Part shown: piece after piece, positions 1 to 8,930 of the stretch
Layout of the letters: each line of letters starts with the position of its first letter
How positions within the stretch are numbered: position 1 is the first letter of the stretch
NCBI RefSeq assembly: GCF_015291745.1
Contig: NZ_CP030059.1
Span: 1,205,501 to 1,269,500, forward strand
Source of the DNA: Bradyrhizobium sp. CCBAU 53351
Lineage (GTDB): Bacteria; Pseudomonadota; Alphaproteobacteria; Rhizobiales; Xanthobacteraceae
Reading direction: 5' to 3'
DNA length: 64,000 nt
Made by a program: the position numbers and the translations under genes
Notes under the pieces: model-generated
What the model was told of the DNA's origin: nothing
What the model saw: the letters and a program-made list of their open reading frames with translations, nothing else
The model's database searches: none

Positions 1-499
1 GCACGACCTCGTCGCCGGCGGGGCCGGCAAGGAGGAACCCGATCGCGACCAGCTGGACCGTGGTCTTCCACTTCGCAAGCTTGGTCACGGGCACGCTGAC
101 GCGGAGCGCGGCGAGATATTCGCGCAGGCCCGAGACCAGGATCTCGCGGCACAGGATCACGATGGCGGCCCACAGCGACCAGCCGTGGATGATGCCGTCG
201 GCGGCCAGCATCAAGAGGCACGAGGCGACCAGGAGCTTGTCGGCGATCGGATCGAGCATCCGGCCGAAGGCCGATTGCTGATTCCAGATACGCGCATAAT
301 AGCCGTCAAGGTAATCGGTCACCGCGGCGGCGATGAAGATGGCGACCGCGACCCAGCGCAGCCACAGCGGCTGATCCAGGATCGACTGCGCATAGATGCA
401 TCCGACCACGACCGGGATCGCGGCGATCCGGCCATAAGTCAGGATGTTCGGGAGGGACATCGCGCGGCTGGTGGTCCCTCGTGTCGTGGCGATGTTCAT
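1..499 (-). CDS. pgsA: CDP-diacylglycerol--glycerol-3-phosphate 3-phosphatidyltransferase (3' part outside window)
   Basis: Integral membrane enzyme that makes phosphatidylglycerol phosphate from CDP-diacylglycerol and glycerol-3-phosphate, the committed step to phosphatidylglycerol and cardiolipin. Reading leftward, the translation opens MNIATTRG and continues SLPNILTYGRIAAIPVV, then carries the CDP-alcohol phosphotransferase signature (VTDYLDGYYAR, then GRMLDPIADK) and hydrophobic helices. The gene runs off the left edge, so the C-terminus is missing. The ATG at 499 is used here; a second in-frame ATG at 460 (MSLPN) would give the more usual family N-terminus. It lies downstream of uvrC on the same strand with about 100 bp between, a common alphaproteobacterial arrangement. 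Confidence 0.95.
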   Translation of the reverse strand, partial: MNIATTRGTTSRAMSLPNILTYGRIAAIPVVVGCIYAQSILDQPLWLRWVAVAIFIAAAVTDYLDGYYARIWNQQSAFGRMLDPIADKLLVASCLLMLAADGIIHGWSLWAAIVILCREILVSGLREYLAALRVSVPVTKLAKWKTTVQLVAIGFLLAGPAGDEVV

Positions 500-595
500 T
501 CGTCCTACCAATACCGCTCAAGCCTGAAGGTCAACCGTTCCGCTCCCCAGATGGGGTGCGGGGTGCGACGACCATATGACCGCAGCCCCTTTAGT

Positions 596-2638
596 TCATC
601 CCGGCTGGGGATGGAAATAGTCGAAAATCCTGCGGGCGCTCTCGGCGCTGACCCCCGGAACCTTGCCGAGATCGGCGATCGAGGCGCGTTCGATCTCCTT
701 CAGGGTGCCGAAATGATGCAGCAAGGCCCGCTTGCGTGACGGGCCGATGCCCGGAATCTCCTGCAAACCGGCCTCGCGGATGTCCTTCTTGCGCAGCTTG
801 CGGTGCGAGCCGATGACGAAGCGGTGGGCCTCGTCGCGCAGGCGCTGGATGAAATACAGAACGGGGTCGCGCGGCTCCAGCTTGATGGCTTCGCGCTCCG
901 GCATGAACAGGGTCTCGCGGCCGGCATCCCGGTCCGGCCCCTTGGCGACCGACATCAGCGATACCTGGGTCAGGCCGAGATTTGCGAAGATCTCGCGGAC
1001 GGCGTTGAGCTGGCCACGGCCGCCGTCGATGATCACGAGATCCGGCCATTGCGGGAAATCGTCGTCCTTGGCCTTGGTGCCGGCGTCCTCGGGCGGATTG
1101 ATCAGGCGCTTGAAGCGCCGCTCGAGGACCTCGCGCATCATGGCGAAGTCGTCGCCGGGCGTGATGCCTTCCGACTTGATGTTGAACTTGCGGTACTGGT
1201 TCTTCACGAAACCATCGGGGCCGGCGACGATCATGGCGCCGACCGCGTTGGTGCCCTGGATATGGCTGTTGTCGTAGACCTCGATGCGCTTGGGCGGATG
1301 CGGCAGGCTCAGCGTCGCGGCCATGGCGTCGAGCAGGCGGCTTTGCGTGGCGGTGTCGGCGAGCTTGCGGCCGAGCGCCTCGCGCGCATTGGTCAGGGCG
1401 TGAGCGACCAGCTCCTTCTTCTCGCCGCGCTTGGGTACGGCGACCTCGACCTTGTGGCCGGCCTTGATCGCCAGCGCGTTGGCGAGCAGCTCGCTCTCCT
1501 CGATTTCGTGCGAGAGCAGGATGTTTCTCGGCGGCGGCTTGTCGTCGTAGAACTGGGCGAGGAAGGAGCCGAGCACCTCTTCGGGGGTGAACGATTTCTC
1601 CGCGCGCGGGAAATAGGCGCGATTGCCCCAGTTCTGGCCGGTGCGGAAGAAGAACACTTCGACGCAGGAGAACCCGCCTTCCTGGTGGATGGCGAACACG
1701 TCGGCTTCCTCGACCGTGCGCGGATTGATGCCCTGCTGCGACTGGATCGCCGACAGCGCGGCGAGGCGGTCGCGGTACAGCGCGGCGCGCTCGAACTCGA
1801 GCTCACCGGACGCCTTCTCCATCTCGCCGGCAAGCTCCTGCTTCACCGCATGGCTCTTGCCGGACAGGAAGTCGCTCGCCTCGCGCACCAGCGTCGTATA
1901 GCCGCCGAAGTCGATCTCGCGGGTGCAGGGACCGGCGCAGCGGCGGATCTGGTAGAGCAGGCAGGGCCGGGTGCGGCTCTCGAAGAAGGAATCGGTGCAG
2001 GAGCGGATCAGGAACGCGCGCTGCAGTGCCGTGATGGTGCGGTTGACCGCGCCGGCGGAGGCGAATGGGCCAAAATAGCGCCCGGGCCGGCTCTGCGCGC
2101 CACGATGTTTCAGGATCTGCGGCGCCCAATGGTCGCCGGTGATCAGGATATAGGGGAACGACTTGTCGTCGCGCAGCTGCACGTTGAAGCGCGGACGCAG
2201 CTGCTTGATCAGGTTGGCTTCCAGCAGCAGCGCTTCGGTCTCGGTGTTGGTCGAGACGATCTCCACCGTCACGGTGGCGGCGATCATGCGCAGGATGCGC
2301 GCCGGCTGCGGCGCGCTCTGGCGCGCATAGTTCGACAGGCGCTTTTTGACGTTCTTGGCCTTGCCGACATAGAGCACGTCGGCATTCGCGCTGAGCATGC
2401 GATAGACGCCGGGCGAGGTCGGGGCGAGGCGGACCGCGCGCTCGATCGCCTCGTGACCGGTCGCCAGCGGCTCCTCGCCGACCGCGCCGCTCTCTTCGAG
2501 GATGTCGGGCAGCCGCGCCTCGTCCTCGTCGTCACCGCCGGTCGTCGCGGGATCGAGGTCGGGCGGCGTGTCGCTCGCGGCAGTCGGGGGCGGTTTGCGC
2601 GCGCGGTCGTCCGGATTGTCGGGGGAATCGTGAACCAT
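596..2638 (-). CDS. uvrC: UvrABC system protein C (excinuclease subunit C)
   Basis: Makes both incisions in nucleotide excision repair after UvrB has loaded at the lesion. The 680 residues show, in order: an acidic, Pro-rich N-terminal extension of about 65 residues, a GIY-YIG nuclease domain (PGVYRML...[14 protein letters not shown]), a Cys-rich stretch, a UVR motif that contacts UvrB ([14 protein letters not shown]), the RNase H-like 5'-incision domain ([16 protein letters not shown]) and tandem helix-hairpin-helix motifs at the C-terminus ([25 protein letters not shown]). Length exceeds the E. coli protein (about 610) mainly through the extension. uvrB lies 32 kb away in this window. A long open frame on the opposite strand is a GC-driven shadow. 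Confidence 0.98.
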   Translation of the reverse strand: MVHDSPDNPDDRARKPPPTAASDTPPDLDPATTGGDDEDEARLPDILEESGAVGEEPLATGHEAIERAVRLAPTSPGVYRMLSANADVLYVGKAKNVKKRLSNYARQSAPQPARILRMIAATVTVEIVSTNTETEALLLEANLIKQLRPRFNVQLRDDKSFPYILITGDHWAPQILKHRGAQSRPGRYFGPFASAGAVNRTITALQRAFLIRSCTDSFFESRTRPCLLYQIRRCAGPCTREIDFGGYTTLVREASDFLSGKSHAVKQELAGEMEKASGELEFERAALYRDRLAALSAIQSQQGINPRTVEEADVFAIHQEGGFSCVEVFFFRTGQNWGNRAYFPRAEKSFTPEEVLGSFLAQFYDDKPPPRNILLSHEIEESELLANALAIKAGHKVEVAVPKRGEKKELVAHALTNAREALGRKLADTATQSRLLDAMAATLSLPHPPKRIEVYDNSHIQGTNAVGAMIVAGPDGFVKNQYRKFNIKSEGITPGDDFAMMREVLERRFKRLINPPEDAGTKAKDDDFPQWPDLVIIDGGRGQLNAVREIFANLGLTQVSLMSVAKGPDRDAGRETLFMPEREAIKLEPRDPVLYFIQRLRDEAHRFVIGSHRKLRKKDIREAGLQEIPGIGPSRKRALLHHFGTLKEIERASIADLGKVPGVSAESARRIFDYFHPQPG

Positions 2639-2889
2639 GGGACGAATTTAGGCGCTGGGGGTGCCGATTTGAAGTTCCGGCCGCGCGGCACGCACAGGAC
2701 GGCGGCGCGGTTCCCGGTAACGCTTCCTTAAGGGTGTTAAGCGCGCGGTAACCCAGCTTAACAGCCCTTTAACTTAAAACTCTCGATAAATCTTACGCGA
2801 AAAGATGGTGGTTCCGTAACCATGCGGTTTGCCTCGCGCGGGGTGCGCGGGCGCCGCACCGGCGACGGCAGTTGCGTTGGAGTTAAGTG

Positions 2890-3513
2890 ATGAGGGGGCT
2901 CATTTTGGGCGCGGCCGCGTTGGTCGCAGCCGGCTGGACAGCTTCGGCAGAGGCCGCGGATTTCAATTACGGCCAGCGTGCGCCCTATACCGTCAACCAG
3001 CCGCTCAATGCGTATAGCTGGGCAGGTCCCTATCTCGGCGGCAACATCGGCTACGAATGGGGCTCGGTCGACAACAATCCCTCAAAGCCGTCGGGCTTCG
3101 TCGGGGGCGTGCAGGCCGGCTACAATTTCCAGAACGGCCCGTTCGTGTTCGGCGTCGAGGGCGATATCCAGGCGGCCGGTGCCGACGATACCTTCGCCCC
3201 GTGGAAATTCTCCAATCCGTGGTTTGGCACCCTGCGCGGCCGCGCGGGCTATGCCGTCAACAACGTGCTGTTCTACGGCACCGCCGGCCTCGCCTTCGGC
3301 GAGTTGCGCGCGCAGACCTTCGGCTGGTCGGAATCGCACACCACCGCGGGCTGGACCATCGGTGCCGGCGCAGAAGTCGGCCTTGCTCCGAACTGGAGCG
3401 CCAAGCTCGAATATCTCTACATCGATCTGTCGACCAGTCAGTTCGCAATTACGGGCGTGTCAAACGGCTATAGCGCCAGCGTTGTTCGCGCAGGCGTGAA
3501 TTATCGCTTCTGA
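2890..3513 (+). CDS. outer-membrane beta-barrel protein (Omp31/OmpA-like porin family)
   Basis: Predicted small 8-strand outer-membrane barrel. The sequence shows a signal peptide (MRGLILGAAALVAAGWTASAEA) followed by alternating amphipathic strands such as GPYLGGNIGYEWG, GFVGGVQAGYNF and KLEYLYID, and ends in the C-terminal aromatic signature VNYRF expected for Bam recognition. Rhizobial relatives are annotated as outer membrane beta-barrel or porin family proteins. A GTG codon lies directly before the ATG at 2890; I prefer the ATG. A strong intrinsic terminator follows 30 bp after the stop, so the gene is probably monocistronic. The exact role (structural or immunogenic) cannot be deduced. 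Confidence 0.92.
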   Translation: MRGLILGAAALVAAGWTASAEAADFNYGQRAPYTVNQPLNAYSWAGPYLGGNIGYEWGSVDNNPSKPSGFVGGVQAGYNFQNGPFVFGVEGDIQAAGADDTFAPWKFSNPWFGTLRGRAGYAVNNVLFYGTAGLAFGELRAQTFGWSESHTTAGWTIGAGAEVGLAPNWSAKLEYLYIDLSTSQFAITGVSNGYSASVVRAGVNYRF

Positions 3514-3544
3514 TAGCTGAAGAAGAAAATACCGGACAACAACT

Positions 3545-3573
3545 CCCGGCCGCTCGCGGCCGGGATTTTTTTT
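3545..3573 (+). terminator. rho-independent terminator of the outer-membrane protein gene
   Basis: A perfect 8-bp GC stem (CCCGGCCG / CGGCCGGG) with a CTCG loop is followed by A and eight T residues. It starts about 30 bp after the stop codon of the beta-barrel gene. No T-run exists on the other side, so it acts for the + strand only. Confidence 0.9.
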
Positions 3574-3627
3574 CGCCAAGTACTTTTTACGCCAAGTATT
3601 TTCGCGAGGTATTTTGCGTCAGGCCCG

Positions 3628-3843
3628 CTAGGACAGGATGACCAGGTTGACCGCCTTCGGTCCCTTCCCCTTCTTGTCCGGCTCGACTTCGAAAGTAATG
3701 CGCTGTCCTTCCGCAAGGTCCTTCAGTCCGGCCCGCTCCACAGCAGTAATATGCACGAAGACGTCGCGGCCGCCGTCGTCAGGCTTGATGAAACCGTAGC
3801 CGCGTTCGCCGTTGAAAAACTTAACCGTTCCCGTCATGGCCAT
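3628..3843 (-). CDS. cold-shock domain protein (CspA family)
   Basis: Single-domain nucleic-acid-binding protein of 71 residues that acts as an RNA chaperone. The translation MAMTGTVKFFNGERGYGFIKP contains RNP1 (KFFNGERGYGFI) and RNP2 (DVFVHI), and the whole protein is one CSD fold of normal length. An upstream in-frame ATG would add a non-conserved N-terminus; the ATG at 3843 is preferred because it matches the family start and has GAGGGGGAG upstream. About 280 bp of leader separate it from rlmJ, compatible with the long 5' UTR typical of csp genes, but no specific RNA switch was identified. Confidence 0.96.
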   Translation of the reverse strand: MAMTGTVKFFNGERGYGFIKPDDGGRDVFVHITAVERAGLKDLAEGQRITFEVEPDKKGKGPKAVNLVILS

Positions 3844-4124
3844 CGGGAAACTCCCCCTCATTGCTCCTCCGCCGCGACGCAGACTCACGTCGCGACATGA
3901 CCGGGCGATACGAAGCCCGGGAGAGCTGGCCATCCTTGGGCGGACCGTAAGCGGTCCGGCCGGATCTTTCTTAGGCCTTCACTCCGCCGCAACCATTCGC
4001 GGAAGCGGAACGTAAAGCCAGTCACGGAAACAGCATAATACGGTTCTCTGCAGATTGACTACCGCTCCTGCATATTTTTCCCAAGAATGCCGGAGTGTTA
4101 CGGTCTCTCCTTAAGGCTTGGGGA

Positions 4125-4985
4125 TTAAGGCTTGGGGACCTCCAATCGGAATCTGGCAGCACCGCCCTGGCCGAGCGGTATTTCCAACTCGGGCAGGATG
4201 GTCTTCAGCTCGCCCTGCAGCGTGTAGGGCGGATTGACGATCAGCAGCCCGGTGGAGGCGAGAGCTCCGCCGTCGAGCTGGGGCGCGACGCTGAATTCGA
4301 GGCGCAGGCATTTTCCCGGTGGTTTTGCTGCGGCTGCGAGCCGGGCCACCGTTTGGGCCAGCGCGTCGGTGGCACGCCGGCTCTTGGCCGGATACCAGAT
4401 GAGATAGATGCCGGTCGGCCATTTCACGAAGGCGGCGGCGAAGGCTTCGCCCAGCCGCTCGAACTCGTCCTTGGCTTCGAAGGGCGGATCGATCAGCACG
4501 AGGCCGCGCCGCTCCTTTGGCGGCACGAAGGCCGGCAGAGCTACCCAGCCGTCGAGATCGACCACGCGGGCCTGTTCGTCGCGGCGCAGCGCGTCGATCA
4601 GTGCCTTGCGCGCCTTCGGTTCGAGCTCGCAGGCGACCAGCCGGTCCTGCGGCCTCAGCAGACCGCGCGCGATCAACGGCGAGCCCGGATAGGTTTTGAG
4701 CTCGCCCTTCGGGTTGAAGGCGCGGACGATGTCGAGATAGGGCTTGGCCAGCGCCGCGCTCTCGTTCGACAGCCGGGCCTGCATCAGCCGCGCGATGCCG
4801 GTCAGCCATTCGCCGCTGCGGCGCGCCTCGTCGCTGTCGAGATCGTAGAGGCCGGCCCCGGCATGGGTATCGATGACGCGGAACGCCCCCGGCTTGTCCT
4901 GCAGATAGGTGACGATGCGCGCCAGCACGATGTGCTTGATGACATCGGAGAAGCTGCCGGCGTGGAAGGCGTGGCGGTAATTCAT
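4125..4985 (-). CDS. rlmJ: 23S rRNA (adenine(2030)-N(6))-methyltransferase
   Basis: SAM-dependent methyltransferase that modifies A2030 of 23S rRNA. The 286-residue protein starts with the family signature MNYRHAFHAGSFSDVIKH, has a SAM-binding stretch around VIDTHAGAGLYDLDS and the N6-adenine catalytic motif DPPF (VLIDPPFEAKDEF). Length fits E. coli RlmJ (280). The neighbouring RNase T2 gene is encoded on the same strand about 120 bp upstream, separated by a palindromic repeat fragment, so co-transcription is uncertain. Confidence 0.95.
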   Translation of the reverse strand: MNYRHAFHAGSFSDVIKHIVLARIVTYLQDKPGAFRVIDTHAGAGLYDLDSDEARRSGEWLTGIARLMQARLSNESAALAKPYLDIVRAFNPKGELKTYPGSPLIARGLLRPQDRLVACELEPKARKALIDALRRDEQARVVDLDGWVALPAFVPPKERRGLVLIDPPFEAKDEFERLGEAFAAAFVKWPTGIYLIWYPAKSRRATDALAQTVARLAAAAKPPGKCLRLEFSVAPQLDGGALASTGLLIVNPPYTLQGELKTILPELEIPLGQGGAARFRLEVPKP

Positions 4986-5034
4986 GGGGTAGGACTACGC
5001 CACGTGATGGCTTGAGCAAAGAGGCACAATCACG

Positions 5035-5090
5035 TGTCCTGGACGCGGTGCAGCGTGTAACGCTGCGCCGCCGAGCCGGGGGCCCGGTTT
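5035..5090. repeat. partial intergenic palindromic repeat, family C
   Basis: The segment starts GTGTCCTGGACGCGGTGCAG and ends near GAGCCGGGGGCCC. It resembles the first arm of the element seen complete at 29982-30112 and the one interrupted by the insertion sequence at 54638-55746. Only one arm is present here. Confidence 0.6.
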
Positions 5091-5108
5091 CTTGCGCGAG
5101 CCTCGGCC

Positions 5109-5813
5109 TCAACCGCCCCTGATCGGCGGCATCGTCACCTGCTCGCGGCGGCAAGCGCGGCGGTCGGCTTCCTCGCAGGCGCGGAATTGCAGGTCCTTGC
5201 TGAGGCAGATGCGGACCTCGGAGAGCCGGGTGCGGTTGCAGGTGACCGAGACGGCGGCATTGCTCAAGCCCGGATTGGCCTTGATGAAGGCCTCCTCGAC
5301 CTCTGTCGGCGCCACGGACTTGGCCTGCGACAGATCGAGATATTCGGCCGGAATCTTGATCGCGGCACGCGCTTTGCGGATCGTCTCGAAATAGCTGCGG
5401 CCCTCGAGGCCCGAGCAGGTGCCGTGCTTGTCCCATTCGTTGAAGATCAGCCCCGGCGCCGGCATCAGGTCGAGCATCGAGGAGACGATGTTGCGGTTCA
5501 GCCGCGGCGCCGGCCGCTGGCAATATTCCGGGAAGCCGTTCTCATATTGCGGCCACAGCCCATGCACCACGAAGGCGTAGGGCCGTCCGCCGCACTGGAT
5601 CTGGGAGCGGCCGCCACGCTCGGCCGCCTCCTCGCAGAACGAGGGCGACCATGACAGCGACAGCACATAGAAATCGAACTCGCCGGGCGCGTTCTGCCGC
5701 TTGTCCTGGGCCTTTGCGTCGCCGGCGAACGAGGCGAGGCTAGCCGCAAGGATCAGGGAAAGGGCCAGCGAGATCACGAGGCGGGAGAAGGAATGCAATC
5801 TGGAATGAAACAT
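5109..5813 (-). CDS. ribonuclease T2 family protein, exported
   Basis: Predicted periplasmic or secreted endoribonuclease. A hydrophobic signal peptide (VISLALSLILAASLASFAG) precedes the mature part. Both catalytic segments are visible: CAS I HGLWPQY and CAS II EWDKHGTC, each with the essential His. The C-terminus is Cys-rich (ICLSKDLQFRACEEADRRAC), probably disulfide-bonded. Length from the ATG at 5813 (MFHSRLHSF) is 234 residues; a start 5 codons upstream is also possible. It could scavenge RNA nutrients; regulation is not apparent. Confidence 0.92.
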   Translation of the reverse strand: MFHSRLHSFSRLVISLALSLILAASLASFAGDAKAQDKRQNAPGEFDFYVLSLSWSPSFCEEAAERGGRSQIQCGGRPYAFVVHGLWPQYENGFPEYCQRPAPRLNRNIVSSMLDLMPAPGLIFNEWDKHGTCSGLEGRSYFETIRKARAAIKIPAEYLDLSQAKSVAPTEVEEAFIKANPGLSNAAVSVTCNRTRLSEVRICLSKDLQFRACEEADRRACRREQVTMPPIRGG

Positions 5814-5881
5814 GGCAACGCCCCTCAACTAGACTGTGCAGGAAGCCTAGCAGGCGAAAAGAACATTTCAAGAACAAAATT

Positions 5882-5903
5882 CAGGCGGCCGCCATTTGGC
5901 GGC
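5882..5903 (-). terminator. possible terminator of the 5934-6395 gene
   Basis: On the minus strand a hairpin GCCGCC/GGCGGC with a 4-nt loop is followed about 9 nt later by a short T-rich stretch (ATTTTGTT). A second GC hairpin lies just upstream at 5909-5926. The T-run is weak and displaced. Confidence 0.35.
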
Positions 5904-5933
5904 TGACAGCGCCCGAATCAGGGCGCCTCGAGC

Positions 5934-6395
5934 TCAAGGCCTGGCGGCGCGGCAGGCCGGATTATAGGCCCAGTTGCGATCGACCCCGACCACGCACCAT
6001 TCGACGCCGTTACCGTAGCTGGCGAACCCGCCGTCCTCGATGATCGAGAAGTGCACCTTGCGCACCTTGCCGTCGGTGAGCATGGCCTCTCCGCTGCAAT
6101 AGCGGCGCGGAATGTTGTCGGACTGCCAGGGCCGGTACGCGGTCTCGTGCACGGCGGAGAAGCCGGTGATCTTCAGCGAAGAATTCCAGAACGTATATTC
6201 CTTCTCCGCGAACTCGCGCTCGATCCTCGGCAGAGCCCAGTCGCAATTGGCGACGTTGCCGTCATAGCGGGGTCCGCTCAGCCAAAAATTCAGCTCCAGC
6301 GGATTGGCGGCCCTGGCCTCGCCGAGCGTCACCGCCCCGAATATGAGGCCGAGCAGAGCGGCAAAGCGGAGCGATTTCAGGGAGGGGGCGCGCAT
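5934..6395 (-). CDS. hypothetical exported protein
   Basis: No family recognised. The 153-residue protein begins MRAPSLKSLRFAALLGLIFG and has a cleavable signal peptide ending near EARA-AN. The mature part has four cysteines (NCDW, YCSG, WCVV, PACR) that could form two disulfides, and a compact aromatic-rich sequence (ELNFWLSGPRYDGN, VEWCVVGVDRNWAYNP). A TTG two codons upstream is a less likely start. It is divergent from the small exported protein gene at 6581. Probably a conserved secreted protein of rhizobia; function unknown. Confidence 0.8.
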   Translation of the reverse strand: MRAPSLKSLRFAALLGLIFGAVTLGEARAANPLELNFWLSGPRYDGNVANCDWALPRIEREFAEKEYTFWNSSLKITGFSAVHETAYRPWQSDNIPRRYCSGEAMLTDGKVRKVHFSIIEDGGFASYGNGVEWCVVGVDRNWAYNPACRAARP

Positions 6396-6580
6396 GGTCA
6401 ATCCGGACAGCTAAGGTCTTGCGAAGGTCGGACGGTGCCGTGAAGGCCGGGGGAGGTCAAGTGCAGCGCGGCAACACTTCGCCAGGAGTTGACCACAACA
6501 TCGTGGTCGGCAGGGCTTCGGTTCTTTCCACTTCCATCCCGGCACCGTAAACTGGGGGCCAGCCAATTGGAGTGACGGGA

Positions 6581-6880
6581 ATGCGAATCATTGCGGCCGC
6601 GGGTCTTCTCGCCAGCCTGGTTGTCTCGGGTATGACGGCGAGCCAGTCGGCGCGCGCCGACATCGTGCCGCCGTTCAAGGGCAATGACACCGGCGGGATC
6701 ATTGCCTATTCGATGGCCACCCAGGTCGATGCACGTCAGGTCGCGGTCGATCACTGCGCGCGCTACCGCAAGGTGGTCAAGTTCCTCAGCGTGCAGGCCT
6801 ATGAGGGCGGCTACATCTCGTTCTCCTGCCGCTGGGTGCCCTATGGCGCCGCCGAGCAGCCGATCCGCACGCTCTACTGA
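6581..6880 (+). CDS. hypothetical small exported protein
   Basis: A 99-residue protein with a signal peptide (MRIIAAAGLLASLVVSGMTA...ARA) and a mature domain of about 70 residues with two cysteines (DHCARY, FSCRW). It reads like a conserved periplasmic protein of Bradyrhizobiaceae, with no catalytic motif. A GTG three codons upstream is an alternative start. It lies 45 bp before the DUF3617 gene on the same strand, so the two may be co-transcribed. Confidence 0.8.
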   Translation: MRIIAAAGLLASLVVSGMTASQSARADIVPPFKGNDTGGIIAYSMATQVDARQVAVDHCARYRKVVKFLSVQAYEGGYISFSCRWVPYGAAEQPIRTLY

Positions 6881-6925
6881 GGCGTTGTCGTAACGCCGCA
6901 ATCCAATAAGCCGGGAGCTTCTCGC

Positions 6926-7456
6926 ATGACGCGCAAACTCGCTTTGCTCGGCTCGACGCTTTGTCTCGTGGTGTCGGCGGGGATTGCCAGCGCCGACGAT
7001 CTGCCGGTGCGCAAGGCCGGCCTCTGGGAATTGAAGATGGTCCGCACCGGCGGGCCGGTGCCCGAGATGACCATGCAGCACTGCACCGACGAGACCGTCG
7101 ACAAGGAGATGAACAACAACGTCTCGCCGATGGCCAAGCAGGTCTGCGCCAAGCAGGAGATCAAGAAGACCGCGACCGGCTATGTCAGCGATTCCGAGTG
7201 CAGCGTCGCCGGCATCAGCACGACCTCGCATGCCGAGATCACGGGCGATTTCAATTCGGCCTATACGGTGAAGACCACCTCGCACGCGCAGGGCGGCGCC
7301 GCCGGTGCCGCGGGCCGCGACACCTCGATGACTCTCGAGGCGAAATGGCTCGGCGCCTGCAAGCCGGAGCAGAAGCCCGGCGACATCGTGATGCCCGGCG
7401 GCTTCAAGATGAACGTGCGCGACATGGACAAGCTGAAGGCGCTGCTGCCGAAGTAG
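6926..7456 (+). CDS. DUF3617 domain-containing exported protein
   Basis: A 176-residue protein with an N-terminal signal peptide (LALLGSTLCLVVSAGIASA) and the DUF3617 pattern: a start RKAGLWELKM, a Cys-containing MQHCTDE and conserved later cysteines (VCAKQE, SECSV, GACKPEQKPGD). Proteins of this family are periplasmic and of unknown function. The start has GGGAG 10 bp upstream. It follows another small exported protein gene on the same strand. Confidence 0.88.
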   Translation: MTRKLALLGSTLCLVVSAGIASADDLPVRKAGLWELKMVRTGGPVPEMTMQHCTDETVDKEMNNNVSPMAKQVCAKQEIKKTATGYVSDSECSVAGISTTSHAEITGDFNSAYTVKTTSHAQGGAAGAAGRDTSMTLEAKWLGACKPEQKPGDIVMPGGFKMNVRDMDKLKALLPK

Positions 7457-7522
7457 GATTGCCGTAGCTGCAAAATCGATGCGCTTCCTCGCCCCGTTCT
7501 TAGGGGGGAGGTGAAGTAAGAC

Positions 7523-8911
7523 CTACACCGGAATCCGCACGCTCGCCCTCAAGCCGCCCATCGGGCTGTCGCCGAGCGTGATGTCGCCACCGTGGGAGCG
7601 GGCGATGTCGCGGGCGATGGCAAGGCCGAGGCCGGTGCCGCCTTCGTCCTGGTTGCGGGCATTGTCCAGCCGCAGGAACGGCTTGAACACTTCTTCGCGC
7701 AAATGCGTGGGAATGCCGGGTCCGTCGTCGTCGACCGTCACGGTCAAATAACGGTGATCGCGCTGGCCGGTGATGGCGATGCTCTTGCCGTAGCGCGCCG
7801 CGTTGGTGACGAGGTTGGCGAGGCAGCGCTTGAACGAGGCCGGCTTCACGGTGACGACGGGCAGGCCGTGGAAGGCGACGGTCGCGGCATGGCCATGGCG
7901 CTCGGCATCGCCGCGCAGCTCCTCGAGCGCCTGCGCCATGTCGGTCGGCTGCGATTGCTCACCGGAATCGCCGCGCGCAAAGGCGAGGTAATCCTCCAGC
8001 ATCATCGACATCTCGTCGACGTCCTTGCGCATGCCCTCGAGCTCGGGGCTGTCGCCGATCAGCGCCAGCTCGAGCTTGAAGCGGGTCAGGATGGTGCGCA
8101 GATCGTGGCTGACGCCGGCGAGCATCGCGGTGCGCTGCTCCATCGTGCGCTCGATGCGCGATTTCATCTCGAGAAAGGCGACGGAGGCGCGCCGCACCTC
8201 GCGCGCGCCGCGCGGGCGGAAGTTCGGCGCCTCGCGGCCCTTGCCGAAACTTTCGGCGGCGTCCGCAAGACGCAGGATCGGCTTGATCTGATTGCGCAGG
8301 AACAGCACCGCGACGATCAGCAGGATCGAGGAGGTGCCGACCATCCAGAACAGGAAGATCTCCGAGTTCGAGGCATAGGCAGCGCTGCGCTGCGCGAACA
8401 CGCGCATCACGGCATCGTCGAGCTGGATGCGGATTTCGACCAAATTGGAGCGGCCGACCGTGTCGATCCAGAACGAGCGGCCGATCTGGCGGCCGAGCTG
8501 CACCGACAGCGTCTGGTCGAGCAGCGAGAAGAACGGCTTCGGTCCCGGCGGCGGCATGTCGCCGGCGGGCAGGAAGTCGACCACGAGGCCGAGCCGCTGC
8601 TGCGCGATGCGGCGGATCTCGGTGCGGTCCTTGTCCTGCGGATAGCCCTTGTAGACGTCGATCAGTGCGGCGATGTCCTGCACCACCGCGGCCGACAACC
8701 GGCGCGTCACCGTGTTCCAGTGCCGCTCCATGAACACGAAGGCGACGACCGATTGCAGCACCACCATCGGCACGATCATGATGAGGAGCGCGCGAGCGTA
8801 GAGGCCGGTCGGCATCCAGCCCTTGAACGCGTTGCCCATCCAGCCATTGGCCGCCGAAACGCGGCCGGCGGCGCTCTTCAGAAGCGTCAGGCCGGTGTCG
8901 ATCGTGCTCAT
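7523..8911 (-). CDS. membrane sensor histidine kinase (EnvZ-like)
   Basis: Inner-membrane sensor kinase that partners the OmpR-type regulator encoded just upstream. In 462 residues there are: TM1 around 40-62, a periplasmic loop of about 120 residues, TM2 around 184-206, a HAMP linker, HisKA with phospho-acceptor His269 (GVSHDLRT), and an HATPase_c domain with N box (LANLVTNAARYG), G1 (DDDGPGIP) and G2 (GTGLGLAIARD). The start at MSTIDTG is chosen because upstream sequence lacks conservation. The signal sensed is not evident. The MarR-regulator-kinase order suggests one operon transcribed leftward. Confidence 0.95.
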   Translation of the reverse strand: MSTIDTGLTLLKSAAGRVSAANGWMGNAFKGWMPTGLYARALLIMIVPMVVLQSVVAFVFMERHWNTVTRRLSAAVVQDIAALIDVYKGYPQDKDRTEIRRIAQQRLGLVVDFLPAGDMPPPGPKPFFSLLDQTLSVQLGRQIGRSFWIDTVGRSNLVEIRIQLDDAVMRVFAQRSAAYASNSEIFLFWMVGTSSILLIVAVLFLRNQIKPILRLADAAESFGKGREAPNFRPRGAREVRRASVAFLEMKSRIERTMEQRTAMLAGVSHDLRTILTRFKLELALIGDSPELEGMRKDVDEMSMMLEDYLAFARGDSGEQSQPTDMAQALEELRGDAERHGHAATVAFHGLPVVTVKPASFKRCLANLVTNAARYGKSIAITGQRDHRYLTVTVDDDGPGIPTHLREEVFKPFLRLDNARNQDEGGTGLGLAIARDIARSHGGDITLGDSPMGGLRASVRIPV

Positions 8912-8930
8912 CTGGCGCGCTTCACTTGAT

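Noticed and set aside
803..2731. Long open frame on the + strand opposite uvrC (642 codons)
   Set aside because: Antisense shadow of a GC-rich gene with low stop-codon frequency; no domain features, and uvrC is unambiguous on the other strand. The same applies to frames opposite hisS (12631-14310), uvrB (35929-37599), the EF-G-like gene (52357-54642), sulP (56262-57977) and glmM (61387-62973).
3577..3610. Short tandem CGCCAAGTA-TTTT units after the outer-membrane gene terminator
   Set aside because: Only two imperfect units; no evidence of a functional array or regulatory site.
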